A program made the translations under genes and the position numbers. A stretch of DNA of 64,000 nucleotides from Gimesia alba (lineage in GTDB: Bacteria > Planctomycetota > Planctomycetia > Planctomycetales > Planctomycetaceae), in assembly GCF_007744675.1 (NCBI RefSeq), contig NZ_CP036269.1, positions 2,521,546 through 2,585,545 of the forward strand. The letters run 5' to 3'. Under the pieces are notes generated by a model. It did not search any database. It was given only the letters and a program-made list of their open reading frames with translations, and was not told the origin of the DNA. Shown here one piece after another: positions 47,401 to 53,482 of this stretch (position 1 is the stretch's first letter; the number at the start of each line of letters is the position of its first letter).

Positions 47401-48031
47401 AATAAGAATCTACGGGTTTATCGATCGATACCGTCAATACTGCAGTCCCCGCAGCTTCGTTGACGGTCACATCATTAATCGAAATCCGTGCCTGGTCGTC
47501 GTTCGCAATCCGTTCATCCGCGGTCGAGGTTCGGATTGTGGTACCTGAACTGTTATGCGAAATGATGCCCTTAAATTTCTCTTCTTCTTCGACCAGAATA
47601 TCCCCGTTAATGATCACTTCCACGGTCTGAGTCTGTTTCAGGGATGTTGAATCTGCTCCAAAAGTGAGTGTGGTCGAGACTGGGACATAGTCCCCCTCTG
47701 CGGACAGTGCCGTGTCGTCTTCGGTATGGAAATCCACCGTTGCGATTGAGTTGAGACTCCCGGCATAACTCCCATTTCTCGTGATCGTGAATGTAGCGAT
47801 TGTGTCCCCGGAATCTCCTTCATCAATCCTGAAGTCTGAACTGATGCTAAACTCCGACGTCAGCATCGTCCGGTCTTCCAGCGCCTCAATCGTGTTCAGC
47901 TGGCGATTTTCAGAATTGAAAGATCGAGACAGGGAAACGTTTTGTGATTGACGTCGTTGTAGTTTGCGATTGTGTTTACGCGGGGAACGACAACGGTTTG
48001 CGATCGACCTAAGCCAGTTCGTCAGGAGCAT
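32471..48031 (-). CDS. Giant extracellular protein: Calx-beta modules, FG-GAP propellers, dockerin-like segment and metalloprotease-type motif
   Basis: 5186 residues in one uninterrupted frame. The N-terminus is basic and contains IEALEDRTML (about residue 48), the LEPR-type motif of large planctomycete exported proteins. Then follow 2 Calx-beta-like modules (about 58-290), 7 FG-GAP repeats (290-702), 9 Calx-beta (703-1745), 14 FG-GAP (1747-2554), 10 Calx-beta (2555-3680), 7 FG-GAP (3682-4084) and 6 Calx-beta (4085-4760). A cohesin-like beta domain is at about 4770-4935. A dockerin-like pair of Asp-rich loops (DFDDNDAINIRDL, DLDQNDHVNIRDL) is at about 4940-5000. A C-terminal matrixin-like segment has HELGHILGYEH at 5136-5146, with VMQDG after it as a possible Met-turn. 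Probably a calcium-dependent adhesin or surface protein. No ribosome-binding site is evident. Confidence 0.9.
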   Translation of the reverse strand: MLLTNWLRSIANRCRSPRKHNRKLQRRQSQNVSLSRSFNSENRQLNTIEALEDRTMLTSEFSISSDFRIDEGDSGDTIATFTITRNGSYAGSLNSIATVDFHTEDDTALSAEGDYVPVSTTLTFGADSTSLKQTQTVEVIINGDILVEEEEKFKGIISHNSSGTTIRTSTADERIANDDQARISINDVTVNEAAGTAVLTVSIDKPVDSYLLIDYATAPDTATSGDFLSSSGDIYFAAGEQSKTISINIFNDERFEFEESFEVHLTGVRSYRSDVFITDDLGVVTIEPDYDFVHQFELQSKLFSPGTAGSFDEYGRSFDIDDNSMIVSSRGWDEAGENIGAAFVYTRNNQGTPTIFSDDTWDYQATLLPPVGYTTDGFGYSVAINGNTAVVSDYRDDEGAENSGAIYVYTRSNNVWTFQQKLKASEPQRVAEFGHVLKIESDMIFVGVANANGELIPGSSYPYSDHGQGAVYVFSRSGNTWSEMARLTASDPETYKHFGDSIDVDGTTLVVGAVADSDDNLHYNSGAVYVFDLQDGNWIEVQKLKSDSPHDGEYFGNSVALDGDNLVVGAVFHESFNPDTEQLDNTGAAYVFTRVDDVWLETQTLTITPDVFNSYFGTSVDIQGDLILVSSIRDPASHLITENGATYLFRKENSTWVQVDILRDLDLNDDAYFGRKIAISHDLILINAVHDNEQEQAAGSIYVYRPTDLPTISIDNMSFTEGDTGSKYVTIEVTRTSTTPGDLSIPALVHFATMDGDAKVMTGDYLGNSGTLSFEGDPDAIFQTRTFTVQIFGDTFVEKNETFLVKLSNPLGNARLLDKTATITIIEDDQSLVRIDDVSLHENEGTATIYVTLDKPVDATVSVDYSTANRTAYSTADYISTSGTITFTAGTQSQAITVPIVNNSQVETEESFYINLSHIQSEGANVDFGDSQGEVTIQDDDQTVIPLLTIEDVAVNEDAGTATLNVSLSSAIPTTVTVDYITANDTAVSPNDYLARSGTITFNPLETARTITIPIFNSDTVEADETFYVFLSNIQSGVYQVLMNDDQALVTILDKDRPRLTISDLIVNESAATATLSVNLTKAQTEAFTVEYATEDVSAYSTTDFQSSTGVLTFEAGETIQTIDIPLTDDDLVEADETFLVNLFNLQDGSLNVSILDNQAQVIIQDDDQATISIDDITVHEDAGTATLQVSLSAPVNGDVFVDFSTSDQTATSPGDYAATSGTLHFSANEQTKTITVPIVNSTPLEANKTFLVNLSHVQSNGLIVTLADNQAEVTIVDSIPLRLSIDAVTVNESGGTATLYVSLNQSIDSAFSVDFDTYSQTALSTSDYTDTSGTLVFASHETTKAITIPLINDDVAEPDETFLIVLDNIQSADYLLDFTNDQAVVTIVDEDQPELTIGSAPVYEEAGTATLTVTLSKPHAQPFSVDYTTADSGAQAGLDYQATSGTLYFGVGQTSKTISIPIFDDELVESYESILVWLSNVQTGTIGVILADNLGSVTIQKSEQATVSIEDLTVNEGDGTAFVTVSLDQEVEKTVTVAYTTEDESATSSEDYLSASGTVTFNPGETTKTIEVPLIDSSLVEGTESFAIQLSGINSGLADVIFADDRASVTILDQGLQSIFSLTPTSVLEGADGTQALTFEITRTGASPGDLNFVSSVNFSTLDGTAIAGIDYTALSTTLTFAASATGITQSQTVTINVQGDLIIEDSETLFGQLSNPTGESILAGNVDTLEATGEITNDDLLENNFEFQEPYYPEDIHANHTGYEAGNSIAVDGNYMVVGAEEKHTIYVYARNDHGTTADQSDDTWEYETVLNPTSTLYTDGFGRSVAIEGNTIITGAYDDNGGTIYAFTKSGDDWVTEAPQIERIRLSGLSYSAHLGYSVAIDGNTIVAGATGVSTGGAAYILEKQGNSWTTPAVRKLQPATLSSGDQFGNSVAIEGNLIVVGAYGDDENGLTSGAAYVYAKSGSSWISSSIHETRLTASDGEIYDEFGGAVATNGYAVLVGAIRGGAYLYESNGFLANSYGPYELKFTPHLDTISTTLFGYSVAISTTGLLIGATGTVLPDNENAITGAAFYYEFAGYWSNSALKQRVISVDTQDREHFGSAVALDGTTIAVGATGADMDGIDSGGAYVFYGPDYTNKSYGEFHLNSELPPGGPLTASNVEDFYGHTLAMNDDYLIVGAPGTDSTLAPGGGVYIYAKNDHGTPDFDSDDSWIYETTLSGPNPEELTLFGSSIAIFGDTIVVGTYTKSGQYEVFIYEKNGSDWTTTPPTVTSLFDTVSRTVNIDLNNTYEDLIAFTGDTIVIGNPEGDGVEANSGVVYVYTRNGTDWSSLAPEESILYATNGATDREFGAAVDIDGDTIVVGTPGWLNGWTVYVYEKQTDWNDAVETSLYNSTVYTGGGEYGSAVAISGDTVFVGSPRSIEQRADSGAVYIFDGSMGWENAEEIEYLPTAWDNFYGYGKKLIAVDNTLIVASTHGPTFFYDGSAGWETQNESVVYSPSYYSSGSTRDDQSIAYYGNHLITDDDIPIYGTPLPEDDRKRVTRINAYTRPVPTFIIDNTEIVEGNDGTQTLNLTVTLGGLTSDLYDQNITIDYTTLDGTATTASGDYQAQTGTLSFNLAAGTATQTRTISIQINGDEKIEPHEYFSVILKNPSIKALIPREKATVTIRDNDTAFLNISDTTAYEGDGTATLTLTLDKEIEYPFTVNYYFHSGTAILFNDFQQADGSVTFNPGELSKTFTVPIVDDDKVELDETFWVNIVADVSPTDLQFTNSTADITIVDDDQAIVSIDDVSVDEESGTASLVVSLDNPVDGTITIDYATTDQTALAGEDYQATSGTLTFNPGEQSKTIIVDLINSDLLEVDKTFLVNLSNLQNSGLDVILPDSQAEVTILDSDQPSLSINDVVINEDAGTATVTVSLNQALSSALTVDFTTANDSAASPSDYQALSGTLTFNPGETSKSINISIIDSDVVEPNEIFLINLTNPQSSEYQITLSDSQSVVTIQDDDQSTISINDVTINENMETATLTVSLDHEVEAPISINYSTADGSALSSSDYQSTSGILAFAPGETSKTVTISIHDSALVEMDETFFVNLSNLQANGANVILADTQGVVTIHDDDQASISINDLSVDENAGTVALTVSLDRPVDTTVSVDFETLNGTALNASDYTTTSGTLTFNPGETTQTITLTIIDDGLTESPESFFVNLTNLHANGFNVALGNDQAEITITDDDQAILSIDDIVVNEDVGTATLTVSLDHILETAVSVDYQTVNGTAVENLDFLSSTGTVTFNPGDVSQTITVSIINSDTVEQTESMQVLLTNLQVADNLVSMPDPQGEIEILDDDQATISIDDVSVNENLGFAELTVSLSQAVDNLVTVDFFTSQQSAFSGVDYEHSAGTLTFNPDVLTQKITINLVDNELVEIDETFRVFLNKLQSNNSDVIFVDVIGQVTIVDDDQATITIDDVSVDEDAGTAVLTVSLPQIVTTPVTIDYSTFNGTAISGSDYLATSGTLTFNFREHTKTITVSLIDLDRVEADETFGVNLSNIQSSTADVVFADNQGEVTIVDDDQATISINDVTVNEAAGTATISVSLSQAVDTDISLNYATTDQTAFDSVDYLSKSGNVTFYSGSKSRNITVDLVDDQFIELDETFFVDLSNFNFNGFDVIVSDHHAVVTIQDNDLVDYEFKSKLHAVNPEVNNDLFGSDVAVDGDTMISSALYWDADQPNQGAAFIYVRNDQGTPNHPEDDTWEYQATLLAPNPAVGDSDRFGWKVAISGDTAVVGAPYQDGSGVNSGSLYVYTRSGNTWSFQQELSVPETTDNDYFGNVIAIEGDTIVVGVQSTDNFTGAAYVFNRANGIWSKSTTLVAEDADENDYFGNAVDIENATIVIGARHDSETISQSGAVYVFNFENGIWSQTQKIKDSTPGFRREFGVSISLEGNDLLIGSSSNRDLSYSSGKADLYTFDPENNLWNHSQTLTASDAAHNSHFGIDVLIKEDLILIGAVYDPASNNFDPYSSYTYGAVYVFEKENLNWVEQQKLDPAQSVKGDSFGREFDLSNGSIFVSSNLDDDEFENSGSVYVFGPKKLPEVSIGNLIVSEGDNGLHTVSVDVTRTGTNPGDLIMPASVDFQSIDGTATVSAGDYQVILGTINFGSEITSLTQTETITFQVFGDTRVEFDETFGIELSNLTGYAQLTQSMSTITIQNDDQAAISIDDVTVNEAMGTATLTVSLDQPLNTSISVDFATAANNSATSTFDYLSTSGTVTFNAEEQTKTFTVSIINSDLVELDETFLINLTNLQANGADVILGDDQATVTITDDDQASLTIDDLTVDENAGTATLTVSLDSPVDTSVSVDYTTADQTATAPDDFTSTSGTLTFNPGDQSQTIVISITNSDQVELTETFLVNLSGIQANGRNISFADDQAQVTIHDDDQATISIDDVTVDENTGTAMLTVSLDLPVDTTISVDYATADQTAAAPNDFTSTSGTLTFNPGDQSQTFVIPITNSDQIELDETFLVNLTNLQANGANIILGDNQATVTITDDDQAAISINDVTVDENAGTAILTVSLNLPVDTAISVDYTTAEGTASSPNDYTNTSGTLTFNPGDLSQTIVIPITDTDQIELDETFLVNLTNLQANGADIILGDNQAIVTITDNDQAGISIDDVSVDENAGTATLTVSLDSPVDTTVSVDFATADQTAAASDDYTSTSGTLTFNPGDQQKSITVSLVDSDLLEPDETFLVNLFNLQADGRNVTLTDSQAEVTILDDEIATAEINVRVVNTPTSTQPNGEAAALPENQNWISEWSTYWVEIWIDAHNPTEQGVFSAALDFNYTTEYTSATEIQFGAAFTQNQTGVINDQTGTVESLSAETNASRLGAKNQLLFARIKFEPLADDQVALDLSGKSIGPHDLGLGVSSAQVNLEGNIPATTNPGSFNGASIYANPLDFDDNDAINIRDLIIFINVYNSVPSTSSSDYSWFADLDQNDHVNIRDLILFIGNYGKNKSGSSPVNYPDNYPDDWNDLLTVDAETEPPSTPQTISQSTAETALESVVEQVSPALSASESETLEQIDIQVVDLEGDTLGRAAAGTIYIDVNAAGYGWFVDTTPTDHSEFAGSSELTLIALPDSEAAGQIDLLTVILHELGHILGYEHENEGVMQDGLAPGVRNLPTWGEDLDDFFSDLTDDTEMLFF
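33745..35425 (-). repeat. Five tandem Calx-beta modules with an exact 336-bp period
   Basis: An anchor (GTGCC(G/A) context) recurs at 33914, 34250, 34586, 34922 and 35258, which is 336 bp (112 codons) each time. The four modules nearest the C-terminus are very similar at DNA level, for example CTGGTGCTGGT and GTCTGGTC blocks, which points to recent duplication. Confidence 0.85.
35781..36990 (-). repeat. FG-GAP block 3: seven repeats (one predicted propeller)
   Basis: Seven FG-GAP-type motifs: DLFGSDVAVDGDT, DRFGWKVAISGDT, DYFGNVIAIEGDT, DYFGNAVDIENAT, REFGVSISLEGND, SHFGIDVLIKEDL and DSFGREFDLSNGS. Confidence 0.85.
40371..42795 (-). repeat. FG-GAP block 2: fourteen repeats (two predicted propellers)
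   Basis: First set of seven runs from YEAGNSIAVDGNY to EHFGSAVALDGTT, the second from DFYGHTLAMNDDY to RDDQSIAYYGNHL. The block is about twice the length of blocks 1 and 3. Two repeats in the second set have lost the FG. Confidence 0.8.
45925..47165 (-). repeat. FG-GAP block 1: seven repeats (one predicted propeller)
   Basis: Seven motifs: DEYGRSFDIDDNS, DGFGYSVAINGNT, AEFGHVLKIESDM, KHFGDSIDVDGTT, EYFGNSVALDGDN, SYFGTSVDIQGDL and AYFGRKIAISHDL. Confidence 0.85.
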
Positions 48032-48452
48032 GTTGCAATAGACCTTTAGCCAGACTGTGTATGATCAGTTTTGTTTTGTGGATGCGTTAACTATGGGTAG
48101 AGAACGTACAGAGGATGGATTGATTGAAATCCGCAGAAGCTTGTCAGAGTTAGAGTTAGGGTATGGTATCTATACAAACATTCTATTGAACTTAAACGTA
48201 TCAAGGTTCTGGATATAATTCCAGTGAATTTCTTAAGAAATAATAAGAATTGGTATTCTGCAAAAAAGGGATAAATACACGCTTGTGGTCATGGCAACGG
48301 CTTGATCTTTCCACCAAAGAGGGGGCAAGGAATAGCCCCACTCGATTTTCGGGAACCTGGTCCGGATTTCGTTAGTTGACTACTGCACTGGCGTACGCTA
48401 CTTTGGGGCCTTGCAAAGCACTCAGTAGAAGACCTCGACATGGGATGATCCA
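48032..48452. other. Divergent intergenic region between giant gene and TPR gene
   Basis: No gene. It separates two divergent large genes, so it should hold promoters for both. A perfect TATAAT on the plus strand is listed separately. No clear -35/-10 pair was found for the minus-strand giant gene. Confidence 0.5.
48214..48219 (+). promoter_or_regulatory. Candidate -10 box for the large TPR gene
   Basis: A perfect TATAAT lies inside TGGATATAATTCCA, whose ends TGGA/TCCA are complementary. The -35 position 17 bases upstream (CTTAAA) matches only 3 of 6. It is 239 bases before the first possible start codon. Confidence 0.35.
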
Positions 48453-51400
48453 ATGCTATTTTTTCATAAACACGCGCGTGTTTTCTTTGGGCGAGACCCG
48501 ATTCAGAGTTTTGTCATACTATCGAGAGATCGCTGTCTGCGAATGCTTCTGCTTCTGTTTCTCGTTTCATTCGGGGGCACTGATCGAGCAACACAGGCAA
48601 GTCAAAAACAGCCCGCTCCGGCACAACGGAAGCTTGTCTACCTGGATTTTCAGAAGTTCGATAGCCAGTACAACACCCGGGCACCCAGCCTGCTGACGAG
48701 AGAGTTGTTTCGACAGGCGTTTCTAGTGGCAGCCCGCGATGAATTGGGTTACCGGACGCGCGATGTCTCTCTGGGAGATCAAATCCCTGGGAAGGATACC
48801 AAAGGGGATCTGGTTTTTAATGTGCATCTTGTGATGGATCGCAGGCGCAAAATTGAAGTGCGGATCTTCAAACAGGAAGGCGACACCGAGACGCTGATTG
48901 AGAAACGCAAGCTGAAGATGACGAATCTGACTCCGGTCTCGGAAGTTGTTGCCTTCACAGAAGAATTATCACGTACCTGGTTTAAGGACCTCCTGCAAAA
49001 AGCGGGCTATGCACCACAGGAACTACAAGCACCTTCGACAGAACTGTCTCGATTGCATGCGCTTTTCATTAAGCCGAACGAGTTGAATTACCGCGATCAG
49101 TTCAGCCGGTTGAATGAGCTACATCAGTCGATTGCCGAAGAGGGAGAGAACCCGGAACGACTGGCGCTGCTGGCCCAGAGCTACGCACTGTATGGAACAT
49201 TAACGGAGCAGTACTGGTGTCTGATTCCGCTGGCAACAAAGGCGCGTGCCTTGCTCTATGCAGAACGTCTTCACCAGAAATGCCCGCAAACCGTATTTGC
49301 ACTTTCCTATCGGGCATTGGTGCGCACTCTCGTCGGTCTGGAGCAGAACGCGCTGGATGACATTCAGAAACTATCAGACCCGGAAGTAGAACAGACTCCC
49401 AGGCCAATCTGGCTGCCCATAATCGAAGCATATTGCCTGCATGATGCGGATCGACTTTCAGGAAACAAATTCGCATCGCAGAATGAACTGCTGTGGCGAT
49501 ATCTGAATCTGCTGCAAGCGACCTATTACGGAACAACAACCGAACAGAATGCGGTCGTCGATGCCTTTATGAAGCTAGTTCCCGATTCGGCTCGTGCCTT
49601 TTACACCAGGCCGAAAACAATTGGTTATCGCCAGAGTGAAAAGATGATCGAGACGGAAAATATTCGTTTTATCAATTCCGCATTTTCATATTTCGAGGAG
49701 CAGAACGCGCTTCGCATGTTACCGGAACGAACCGGGAGCCAATTAAAAAATCTGATCGAGAGCCGTAATAAAATCGTGTCAGACCTGTTGACCCAGGCGG
49801 TGAAGCCGGACCAGGAAACAGAGCCTTCGCTGGCTCTGTTCGCCAACAGCATGAAAGAACTGACGTTTCTGCAAGCGACGGATCTCATGATCCGCCTGCG
49901 TCAAATGCAAGGGGTGAAAGCCGATGTCCCTCTGCAGATATTTTTAACTTCGGTGCCGAACCATCCGTTCAAAAAGTACCTGGAAAGCTTTGCCTGGGAA
50001 AACGGTGTCGCAACCGAGGCGTTCCAGGAATTACGCTTTGTACCAGACGAATATGTCGTGCCCGCCGCGTATCCGATTTTCCTCCGCGACCGGAAACTGA
50101 ATCTGATCGACAAGCCGCTTGAGTCGATCTGGAGGGAATATGTCAAAAATGCCAGCCATGTGATTTCGGAACTGGCTTACTCCATTGATTACGCGTTGCC
50201 AGAAGTACAAAAAGGGGCGTGGGTTCCTTATTTGCGCCCGGTCAGTCCTCATTCGCCTTATACAGCCATGCGGGAGATCGGTTTCAAGTTTGAACAGAAT
50301 CAGGACCGGATTCCGCATCTGCTGAAAAAATATGAAGACTCTTATTTGTTACTTCATGCGATCGCAAGCCAGTACCTGGTTCGTTTTGATTATCCCCACG
50401 CAGAATGGGTTTTTAAGAGAATGTATCGTAGTGATCCCTCATATGAAACCATCTATCCTTTAATTCAACTGGCCCAATTGCAGAATAAAAGCAAGCAGGA
50501 ATTGAGGCTGCGCCAGGAAGCCCTGGGAATACCGAATACGTTGATGCGGCGGTGTCGACAGGAACATGATCTGGCGGAATATTATCTTCGTCAGGGAGAC
50601 TATGAGGCTGCTTTGCCTCATGCGGAGCGGGCAACAAAAAGTAATTCTGGTTGGGCAATGCGGATGCAGGCGCTCTGCCATGAGTTGCTGGGGGATCTGG
50701 ATACTGCATTAGAAATCCGTCAACGGGAGTCAAAACGTTATCAGCAGTGGTACATTTTTCATGCCTGGTGCCGTTCGCGTGGGCTGGAACCTCCCGAGCA
50801 GAATCGAACAGCGCTCAAGCCGGCGCTGGAATATTATGCGAAGGTTCCACTACCGAGCAATCGCCATTTGATCTCGGATCAATTGGTTTATGAGCAGTTG
50901 TCAGCAGTGGCTGTTGTCCTGTATCTGGAAAATCAATTGAAGACTGCGCTGGAAGTCATGCAGTACGCCAGCGAAGAATATGATTATGTGGGAGAAACGT
51001 TTCCCGCGGTCCTGGCGGCGCTGATTGCGGATGAACTGGGGTTGAATCAGGAGCGAGATAAAAGTCTGAGCAGGGCGATTGAAATTGAGTATAAGTCCCG
51101 CGGCAAAGAATATTATCTGCCTCAACTCAATCAGATCTTGTTGATCAAGCAGATTCTCACCGAGGATAACACACCGGAACTGTCTCCCACGTTGATTGAC
51201 TGGTATCTGCAGGAACTTCCTGATCAAAGGGTGCGGAGTAACTATCTCTACCTGATCGGCAAAGCTTTATTGCAGAAAAAACAGACTGAACTGGGAAGCC
51301 GTTATTTGAAGCTGGCCGCTGCCTCTCCGTTGCAGACTCTGAGTACGTCCCGCATGGCCGCCTATACGCTGCTTAAATTAAAGATCGAAAAAGACCCGTA

Positions 51401-52040
51401 TCATGAAAACATGTTCGATGCGGACACCGATCAGATGTTACGACTGGTCGATGGTGCCTACGCTTACCAGTATTATAAAAAACGTGAACTGGAACTGGTG
51501 AATTTGAATCGTGCTGTGCAGCTCTTTCCGGAGGCAAGCCTGCCTTATTTGCGACGAGCCGAGTATTACGCTGCTCAGAAAAAACGCGATCAGGCTGATC
51601 AGGATTTTGCGAAAGCGATGGAATTGACGCCGCAAGTACCAGAACTGTGGATGAGTCGCGGCAAGTTCTATCAATCGACGGGCCAAGATCAGGCGGCGGT
51701 CGAAGATTATCGACAGGTGTTAGAACGAGATCCAGAATCGTTTTTAGCGCATCAGAAATTAGCCTTGCTGTTGGCCGCCAGCCCCGATGATCAGGTTCGA
51801 GACGGAAAGCAGGCTCTGCAGCATGCACAACAGGCGGCTAAGTTACTTCCTCAGCAGAAATCCACTAATCTGGCTCTGATTGCAATTGCTTATGCGGAAC
51901 TCAAACAGTTTGATAAGGCGAAGCAATACAATCGGGATGCCATCAAAAGCCAAAAGCATTTTCGAATCAAACGTCTATTAGAAAAACGGGAAAAACTCTT
52001 TGTGACGAGAAAGCCCTATCGTTTGAAGAAACGCTCTTAA
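48453..52040 (+). CDS. Large secreted TPR-repeat protein
   Basis: 1195 residues from the first ATG. An internal ATG at 48543 would remove 30 residues and start directly at a hydrophobic signal (MLLLLFLVSFGG), so that start is also likely; neither has a strong ribosome-binding site. Residues about 60-180 form an alpha/beta domain (LVYLDFQKFDSQYNTR, LVFNVHLVMDRRRKIEVRIF), perhaps a small outer-membrane-lipoprotein-like or sensor domain. The remainder is helical. TPR motifs are clearest at about 700-740 (AEYYLRQGDYEAALPHAERA) and at the C-terminus, about 1020-1170 (YYAAQKKRDQADQDFAKAMELTP, YQSTGQDQAAVEDYRQVLERDP, AYAELKQFDKAKQYNRDA). Presumed periplasmic scaffold. Function unknown. Confidence 0.8.
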   Translation: MLFFHKHARVFFGRDPIQSFVILSRDRCLRMLLLLFLVSFGGTDRATQASQKQPAPAQRKLVYLDFQKFDSQYNTRAPSLLTRELFRQAFLVAARDELGYRTRDVSLGDQIPGKDTKGDLVFNVHLVMDRRRKIEVRIFKQEGDTETLIEKRKLKMTNLTPVSEVVAFTEELSRTWFKDLLQKAGYAPQELQAPSTELSRLHALFIKPNELNYRDQFSRLNELHQSIAEEGENPERLALLAQSYALYGTLTEQYWCLIPLATKARALLYAERLHQKCPQTVFALSYRALVRTLVGLEQNALDDIQKLSDPEVEQTPRPIWLPIIEAYCLHDADRLSGNKFASQNELLWRYLNLLQATYYGTTTEQNAVVDAFMKLVPDSARAFYTRPKTIGYRQSEKMIETENIRFINSAFSYFEEQNALRMLPERTGSQLKNLIESRNKIVSDLLTQAVKPDQETEPSLALFANSMKELTFLQATDLMIRLRQMQGVKADVPLQIFLTSVPNHPFKKYLESFAWENGVATEAFQELRFVPDEYVVPAAYPIFLRDRKLNLIDKPLESIWREYVKNASHVISELAYSIDYALPEVQKGAWVPYLRPVSPHSPYTAMREIGFKFEQNQDRIPHLLKKYEDSYLLLHAIASQYLVRFDYPHAEWVFKRMYRSDPSYETIYPLIQLAQLQNKSKQELRLRQEALGIPNTLMRRCRQEHDLAEYYLRQGDYEAALPHAERATKSNSGWAMRMQALCHELLGDLDTALEIRQRESKRYQQWYIFHAWCRSRGLEPPEQNRTALKPALEYYAKVPLPSNRHLISDQLVYEQLSAVAVVLYLENQLKTALEVMQYASEEYDYVGETFPAVLAALIADELGLNQERDKSLSRAIEIEYKSRGKEYYLPQLNQILLIKQILTEDNTPELSPTLIDWYLQELPDQRVRSNYLYLIGKALLQKKQTELGSRYLKLAAASPLQTLSTSRMAAYTLLKLKIEKDPYHENMFDADTDQMLRLVDGAYAYQYYKKRELELVNLNRAVQLFPEASLPYLRRAEYYAAQKKRDQADQDFAKAMELTPQVPELWMSRGKFYQSTGQDQAAVEDYRQVLERDPESFLAHQKLALLLAASPDDQVRDGKQALQHAQQAAKLLPQQKSTNLALIAIAYAELKQFDKAKQYNRDAIKSQKHFRIKRLLEKREKLFVTRKPYRLKKRS

Positions 52041-52381
52041 GAAGCCTGCGCAGGTCTTGAGACATCAGATCTTCTATAGCCAGTTGAAATTTTCGCAACC
52101 TGATCCGCTCCTTCGGATTCTTCCTGTTTCATAGTCAGCTGTCATTTTTGAGGAACTGACAGGACTTGAGATACGTCATGAAAACGGATGAAAGTAGTTG
52201 ACAGCCTGTGACTCGGGATTTTAAGATACACTGTGCTCTTGTTTATACGACAGAACCATTGTTTAGATCGTAATCACCTTTCCAATCACTGTTGAGGGGC
52301 ACACTGTTTCTCTTCATGCAATAGAACCGTAGTTCCGCTTGCAGCGTAAGCATTTCAATAAAAAATAGCCTGAAACGAAGG
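52041..52381. other. Intergenic region ahead of the moxR operon
   Basis: No gene. A weak inverted repeat CTGTCA / TGACAG lies at about 52139-52163, and a good promoter is present at 52198-52227. The remaining 155 bases would be a long 5' leader. Confidence 0.5.
52198..52227 (+). promoter_or_regulatory. Predicted promoter of the moxR/Bat-like operon
   Basis: A perfect TTGACA (52198-52203) is followed after 18 bases by TAAGAT (52222-52227), which matches 4 of 6 of the -10 consensus. The expected leader is about 150 bases. Confidence 0.55.
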
Positions 52382-52387
52382 ATGACG

Positions 52388-53428
52388 ATGAATTCTTCCA
52401 TGACTGATCACAACGACGTCTCTGATGAAGTTCTCGAAAAGACCCGCTTTATTCAGGATGTGCGTGATCAGGTCGCGACTGTGGTGGTTGGCCAGGATGA
52501 GGTCGTCGAACGCTTACTGATTTCCCTGTTCACAGGCGGCCACATTCTATTGCAGGGGGTGCCCGGGCTGGCCAAGACGCTGCTGGTTTCGGTGTTGTCG
52601 AAATCGATTGAGCTCGATTTTTCCCGGATTCAGTTTACGATCGATCTGCTGCCATCGGATATTCTGGGATCACAAATCCTGGATCAGAAGTCGAATGAAT
52701 TCGTCACCCGCACCGGGCCGATCTTTACCAACCTGTTACTGGCGGATGAAATCAACCGCGCTGCACCGAAAGTGCAGGGGGCACTCCTTGAAGCAATGCA
52801 GGAGCGAAAAGTGACGATTGGGAACGAGACGCTGTCCCTGCCCGCACCGTTCTTGGTGATCGCGACCCAGAATCCGGTAGAACAGGCCGGTACCTTCGAA
52901 CTGCCGGAAGCACAGCTCGACCGGTTCATGCTCTGTCATCGCTTGAATTATCCGGAGCCTTCCGAAGAACGTGAGGTCTTGAAACGCAACATGGCACTCG
53001 GCATTCGTAAAGAAGACCGGGGGGCGGTTGTGAATACGGAATTTGATGTGATGCAACACAAACCGGTTGGCTCGTCGGAAGATCTGGTGAGTTGTATGCA
53101 GGCAGTGAATGACATTCATGTCAGCGATACGTTTCTGGAGCATGTGATTGAGGTCATTAACCGGACAAGAAATCATCCGAATATTGAACTGGGTTGCAGT
53201 CCTCGTGGCGGGATTGCCTTGATCAAAGCCTCACGGGCGCGGGCGTTGATCAATGGTCGGAATTATGTCATACCCGAAGATCTATTTGTGCTGGCGGAAG
53301 ACGTCATTCTGCATCGCATCCGGTTGAATTACGAAGCATTGGCCGACGGTCTGACCGGCCAGGCGGTCCTGCAGGATATGCTGCGTGATCTGGGCGCTAC
53401 GCCCTCCTCGATCTCCCGGGAGGCTTAG
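52388..53428 (+). CDS. MoxR-family AAA+ ATPase
   Basis: 346 residues from the ATG at 52388, preferred because AAGG lies 6 bases upstream; the ATG at 52382 directly abuts that site. Counting from 52388, Walker A is GVPGLAKT (about 57-64), Walker B is NLLLADE (about 115-121) with INRAAPKVQGALLEAMQE after it, and the sensor region is IATQNPVEQAGTFELPEAQLDRF. The C-terminal lid domain contains GCSPRGGIALIKASRA, typical of MoxR. MoxR ATPases act as chaperones for VWA-domain proteins, and this gene leads an operon with a DUF58 and two VWA genes. Cytoplasmic. Confidence 0.95.
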   Translation: MNSSMTDHNDVSDEVLEKTRFIQDVRDQVATVVVGQDEVVERLLISLFTGGHILLQGVPGLAKTLLVSVLSKSIELDFSRIQFTIDLLPSDILGSQILDQKSNEFVTRTGPIFTNLLLADEINRAAPKVQGALLEAMQERKVTIGNETLSLPAPFLVIATQNPVEQAGTFELPEAQLDRFMLCHRLNYPEPSEEREVLKRNMALGIRKEDRGAVVNTEFDVMQHKPVGSSEDLVSCMQAVNDIHVSDTFLEHVIEVINRTRNHPNIELGCSPRGGIALIKASRARALINGRNYVIPEDLFVLAEDVILHRIRLNYEALADGLTGQAVLQDMLRDLGATPSSISREA

Positions 53429-53482
53429 CCGGTGTTTTTTTAGTCGTTTACCAATTTCTCTCCGAGTTGAAACAGGTTATTC

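Noticed and set aside
48453-52040. Possible split or frameshifted TPR gene
   Set aside because: The frame is continuous over 1195 codons; only the choice between two start codons is uncertain.
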